From Saururus chinensis (taxonomy: Eukaryota; Streptophyta; Magnoliopsida; Piperales; Saururaceae), in contig CP141143.1 in the NCBI GenBank assembly GCA_035235625.1, forward strand, positions 27,662,592 through 27,726,591: 64,000 nucleotides of DNA, written 5' to 3'. The position numbers and the translations under genes are program-made. A model generated the notes under the pieces. The model worked only from the letters and a program-made list of their open reading frames with translations. It was not told the origin of the DNA and made no database searches. Shown one piece after another: positions 60,430 to 64,000 of the stretch (its first letter is position 1; every line of letters begins with the position of its first letter).

Positions 60430-60970
60430 TTCGGAAGTGTTCGGAGTTGCTCCTTCCATCAAGGCATTCTCCCCTTCAAGTTCGAAGATGGCAAACATAG
60501 CCTCCTCTTGCTCTATAACATTTTTTTCATTCCGCCTGAAGGCTATAGACAGACACTTCCATTCCCAGGGTTCATCACTCATTGCATGCTCGAAGGCTGT
60601 CAGACAAAATCTCCCTTTACTCGAAGATGCTTCTCTCTTTCCATGCCTGTAAGCAACAGGCAGAACCTCCCCTTACTTGGAGACGCTTCTCACTTCCATG
60701 CCCATAGGCGGCAAACAGAACCTCCCTTCACCAAGGACATTTCTCACTTTTTGGCCTCATAGGTGGCAGACAGAACCACCCCTTAACCGGGGACGTTTTT
60801 TACTTTTTGTGCCTGTAGGTGACAGACAGAGCCTCCCCTTACCTGGAGATGCTTCTCACTTTCTACACCTGTAAGCAATGGACAGAACCTCCCCTTACTC
60901 AGAGATGCTTCTCACTTTTTGCACTCGTAGGTAATGGATAGAGCCTCCTCTTTCTAGAAGCTATTTCTCC
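60430..60970 (-). repeat. Purine-rich minisatellite, longest array (about 58-62 bp units)
   Basis: Read on the minus strand, eight or so units of the form AAGGGGAGGTTCTGYCTGYC plus RCCTAYRGGCA and AAAAAGTGAGAAGCRTCTC. This is the best-preserved of the four arrays. Confidence 0.8.
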
Positions 60971-61400
60971 CCTCTAGACTACCCAAATCAAAGAATGGAC
61001 CCTTCCATTGCAGACTAATTGGTTTCATGTTATGTCAATTCAAACTTGCTCGATCTGTTCAATTGCGACCTTATAATGCAATCACCTCCTCTGCTCTAAT
61101 TGCGGTTTCTCTATTTAGTTAAGAACACTTTTTGAACGGACTAAATTGAACTCAGAATGACCATAAACAAAGAAAATGAAGTCTCCCCTAAAAAAAGATC
61201 AAAACTCCTTCTATAAGGCTTGGCACCACCATTTGAGGTGGCACCACGTCCCCAAAATTAGCAGTGCTGCCAAAAATGGCGGTGTTGCACGTGATACCAA
61301 ACCCCTCAAGGTAGATTATCCCACTCTTTTTAAGTGGGTTCTATATATAAAATATGATTCTAAAGGTCGTAACTTTTAATCCTGACCTCCATTTTGCGTA
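60971..61400 (-). mobile_element. LTR remnant upstream of the minisatellite
   Basis: Minus-strand reading shows a GTCCGTTCAAAAAGTGTTC segment comparable with 'gacgttcatagagcgaacata' near 15060, in the same position relative to the minisatellite. The start of the LTR is not resolved. Confidence 0.4.
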
Positions 61401-61535
61401 TTATTCGATTTGTTACGCTCGTTTCTTTGAGCTTTACCTATATATAGGGATTTTGTCTCTAAAAAACCCTTAAAATTTATCTTAAATTTTATAATTACCC
61501 TTGACCCCTTGGGTTAGATATAATCAGAAAATGGG

Positions 61536-61920
61536 GTGTAACATAAATTACACTTACACCCCTTAAAAAATATCACTTACCCCCTAAACATTTTTAAAAC
61601 TGTACATACACCCCCTACATTAAGTATTTTTTTTTTAAATAGATAGAAGACCCCTATCCACTTGACCATTAAGGGGGTTATGACTGATGGGAGCATGGTG
61701 GGGGAACAGGTGTAAGACGGGGTGTGTCTATCTTGTTCCTGACCCATCAGTCGCGGCCTCCCTACGACCTCCTTAGTGGCTAAGTGAATATGGGTATTTT
61801 TGCCTTTTGAAAAAGTACTAACGGTTTTGTTAATGGGAGGGGTGTATATGCATTATTTTAAACGTCAAGAGGCATAAGTGTTATTTTACTTAAGGTTAGG
61901 GGGTATAAGTGTAATATACC
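61536..61920. mobile_element. MITE-like element with long terminal inverted repeats
   Basis: The left arm AAATTACACTTACACCCC...CACTTACCCCC and the right arm GGGGGTATAAGTGTAATATACC form inverted repeats of about 90 bp with some mismatch. The interior has a second pair (CTTGACCATTAAGGGGGT ... ACCTCCTTAGTGGCTAAGTG). No clear target duplication. Confidence 0.55.
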
Positions 61921-61929
61921 TTTTTCCTT

Positions 61930-62331
61930 AGTTGCACTTTTCAAAGTGGATAGTGGATTACATTCTTAGATTGCATCAGTTGGACACTACTCTTCTTCTA
62001 ACCGGTCTTTTTCTTATGCTCTTCTTTATTTATTCCAATTATACCAACACGTTGATGATGTTCTCAAACTTCTTAACAATGAAAATTTTTATTTTATTTG
62101 GAGGGAAAAAAATCAGAAAATATTCAATGATGGCTGCTCCAACAAGTTTCATATCTTTAAAATTTATGAAACTAAAGTCTGCTTTGACAATATTTCTTCT
62201 CCCCAACTTCATCATGTAGTGGGGATTTTCATTTTCTTAAGTCCCAATGGGGGATTTAATTTAGATATGATGTAATTGACTATTGTTATTTTCCCGCTTG
62301 TGCATTAATGAAATTTTACCTTATCTAAAAC
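61930..62331 (+). pseudogene. L1-type LINE 3' end
   Basis: Around 62095-62190 one frame reads I-W-R-E-K-N-Q-K-I-F-N-D-G-C-S-N-K-F-H-I-F-K, the 'W.ErN.RiF' block at the C-terminus of plant L1 ORF2 after the zf-RVT motif. It is frame-shifted relative to the longest open frame. It ends TTAATGAAATTTTACCTTATC plus AAAA, a typical plant L1 3' end. Confidence 0.7.
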
Positions 62332-64000
62332 AATATGGCACAATATCTTACAATAAAAATGAATAATCATTAGCATAATATTGCCGAGTACCATCCAAGT
62401 CCATGCGTCTGAAACTGCACATTCCTTCAATAATATAATGCATAACTAAAAGTTGAAATTTCAAACTTCACAATGTCAATCCTACACGACTTGACTTTTA
62501 GGGTGAAGTCGTTTACTACACCAAGCAACTAAAGTAAATTAATATGACTATAACAAGTTGTGATGTTTGTAGAGAGCATTGGTTTCCAGGAGAATTTAGT
62601 TTTCAGCTTTGCACCTTTCTTTTATTTTATTTTTTTAAAATAGCATCGCACATATGTTAAACTGCTTTGTTCATCCACACCCATTTTAGACAAAAGGGCT
62701 ACTTGAGGTTCCTTTAATTGTAATGGAAAAAATAAGTTATTTGATTTAATATAGCCTTGGCCTTTGTTGCTATGACATATCTAGTATGATCAATTTTTAT
62801 GACTAAGGCTTGATGACTAATAATGGGAGCCCCCCACATCATCGGGAAAGTAGTGAGAAAGAAACTTGGGACCATGATCCAACAATTCTCAGGTTCCCCA
62901 TCTCCAGATGTCCACTGGTCATGCAATATAATTATAATAAGTGGTTGAAAAAATATTTTTCATATGTTATTTGCCATAAATCAAATCTTGCTTCTCTTCT
63001 CTAGTTTTTTGTAATGAAAACACTACCGGGAGATGAGGCTGCCATCGAATTATGCTTAATGTCAAGATGTGCTACTTACTACCATCTTAAGACGCAGACT
63101 TCAAAGCAGCAACTTGCATGTAATTAAATAAAGACATTGAAACTGTAAAAAATTAATCATTAGCACCAAGAACCTACATACAAATAATCGGGATATGCCG
63201 TTGTGGAAAAGGAAGCTATATACCTAGAGAGTTTGAAACACGAGGGCACCCTTTCCAAGTTCAAACTATGGGTTGGTAGAGCAATCCAACTGAGAAGCAT
63301 GTGACATGTTAAAGGCAGCCACCACCACCCATAGGTTTCTCTTCCCATTGTTTGGGTAACATAGGCATTAGAATTGTTAATATCTATGTAGGAAATTGCA
63401 CCACTTGGTTGGTTAAGATTTCACATGCAGTTACGTGAACCAATGTGCATGGATATACGTAGAATAGGGTTACTACTTCAATGTATGTTTCAAGAGAAAT
63501 CGAAACATGAGACTGTTGTTCTTGATCATGTTTGGAATATGATTTAGTTAGGCTGGGATGTATGCTTAGTTTTGAATAAGCTCATTTAAGAAGCGCAGAA
63601 ATCCTAAAACGACATCGTTATTAGAATTGGATGTTTTTAATCTGTTAGTGCTCCTTTCTCATTTTAGAAAGGATTTCAAACTGATTGGAATGAATGCAAG
63701 TTATTTAAACTCAGCTTTACCGTCAGGGAAGTTGCCAAAGTTATGTCAATGTTAATGGAAGTCAAGGTTTGAAAAATGATCTTGTTTGGTGATTGTGCTA
63801 TGGTTGAAAAGCAACGGTAAGCTTCTTAATAACAACAAACGTTAAAAGATTAAATATTTTGTAACTGTCTTATCACATAAAAGATTGTTTCATGCATAAA
63901 ATAAAAGGACCATTGGACCAAGATTCCATGTAAAACTGGTTTGAACCAGTCGATTAACTTTCTAATGGCCGTATTGACCTGAAAATATTCCTCATTCCCA
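62332..64000. other. Unassigned DNA to the window end
   Basis: Only short frames without domains. No RNA gene, LTR or MITE recognised. Confidence 0.4.

Overview
The window is nuclear DNA of a flowering plant. It is AT-rich and mostly transposon-derived. The plant calls are spliced genes with GT-AG introns, a canonical plant proteasome alpha-4/7 subunit, a plant-type RING+PHD protein, an RGF/GOLVEN root-growth peptide precursor, a plant-mobile-domain pseudogene, and plant repeat families (Stowaway, Tourist-like, MULE and hAT MITEs, L1 and RTE LINEs, TG...CA LTRs). The species cannot be named from the sequence alone.

Three genes are well supported, all on the minus strand. (1) A 248-aa 20S proteasome alpha subunit (PAD1/PSMA7 type), three exons between 5797 and 2823. 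(2) A 671-aa RING-finger plus PHD-finger nuclear protein, three exons between 29378 and 25240. (3) A 161-aa RGF/GLV/CLEL secreted peptide precursor, three exons between 53720 and 53067. Just downstream of it are two more exon-like blocks (52795-52695 and 52547-52275) with a second, different RGF-like motif but no recognisable signal-peptide exon. These are either a second gene, a relic, or an alternative 3' end of the first. I could not find any other credible cellular gene.

Layout. 1-2.8 kb: MITEs and a truncated LTR. 2.8-5.8 kb: proteasome gene, with a Stowaway MITE in intron 1 and a MULE-type MITE 234 bp upstream of the ATG. 6.3-8.5 kb: decayed L1 LINE. 8.5-13.9 kb: an LTR split by a nested 3.25-kb solo LTR, followed by a tRNA-iMet-like primer binding site. 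14-21 kb: LTR-retrotransposon remains in both orientations, with a polypurine tract. 21-24.6 kb: MITEs of four types. 25.2-29.4 kb: RING-PHD gene. 29.4-30.3 kb: tandem repeats at its 5' side. 30.7-31.6 kb: plant-mobile-domain pseudogene. 31.9-35.9 kb: 3.98-kb solo LTR. 36-44 kb: repeat-rich AT DNA and LTR remains. 44.8-47.9 kb: third solo LTR. 48.9-49.6 kb: hAT MITE. 50.4 kb: RTE fragment. 52.3-53.8 kb: peptide genes. 56-58.7 kb: fourth solo LTR. 59-62.3 kb: LTR remains and an L1 3' end. 62.3-64 kb: nothing recognised.

The main structural result is that four full-length solo LTRs (2.7-4.0 kb) each have a perfect 5-bp target duplication. Eight MITE copies from three families also have readable 8- or 9-bp target duplications, three of them with a one-base mismatch and one with a weaker match.
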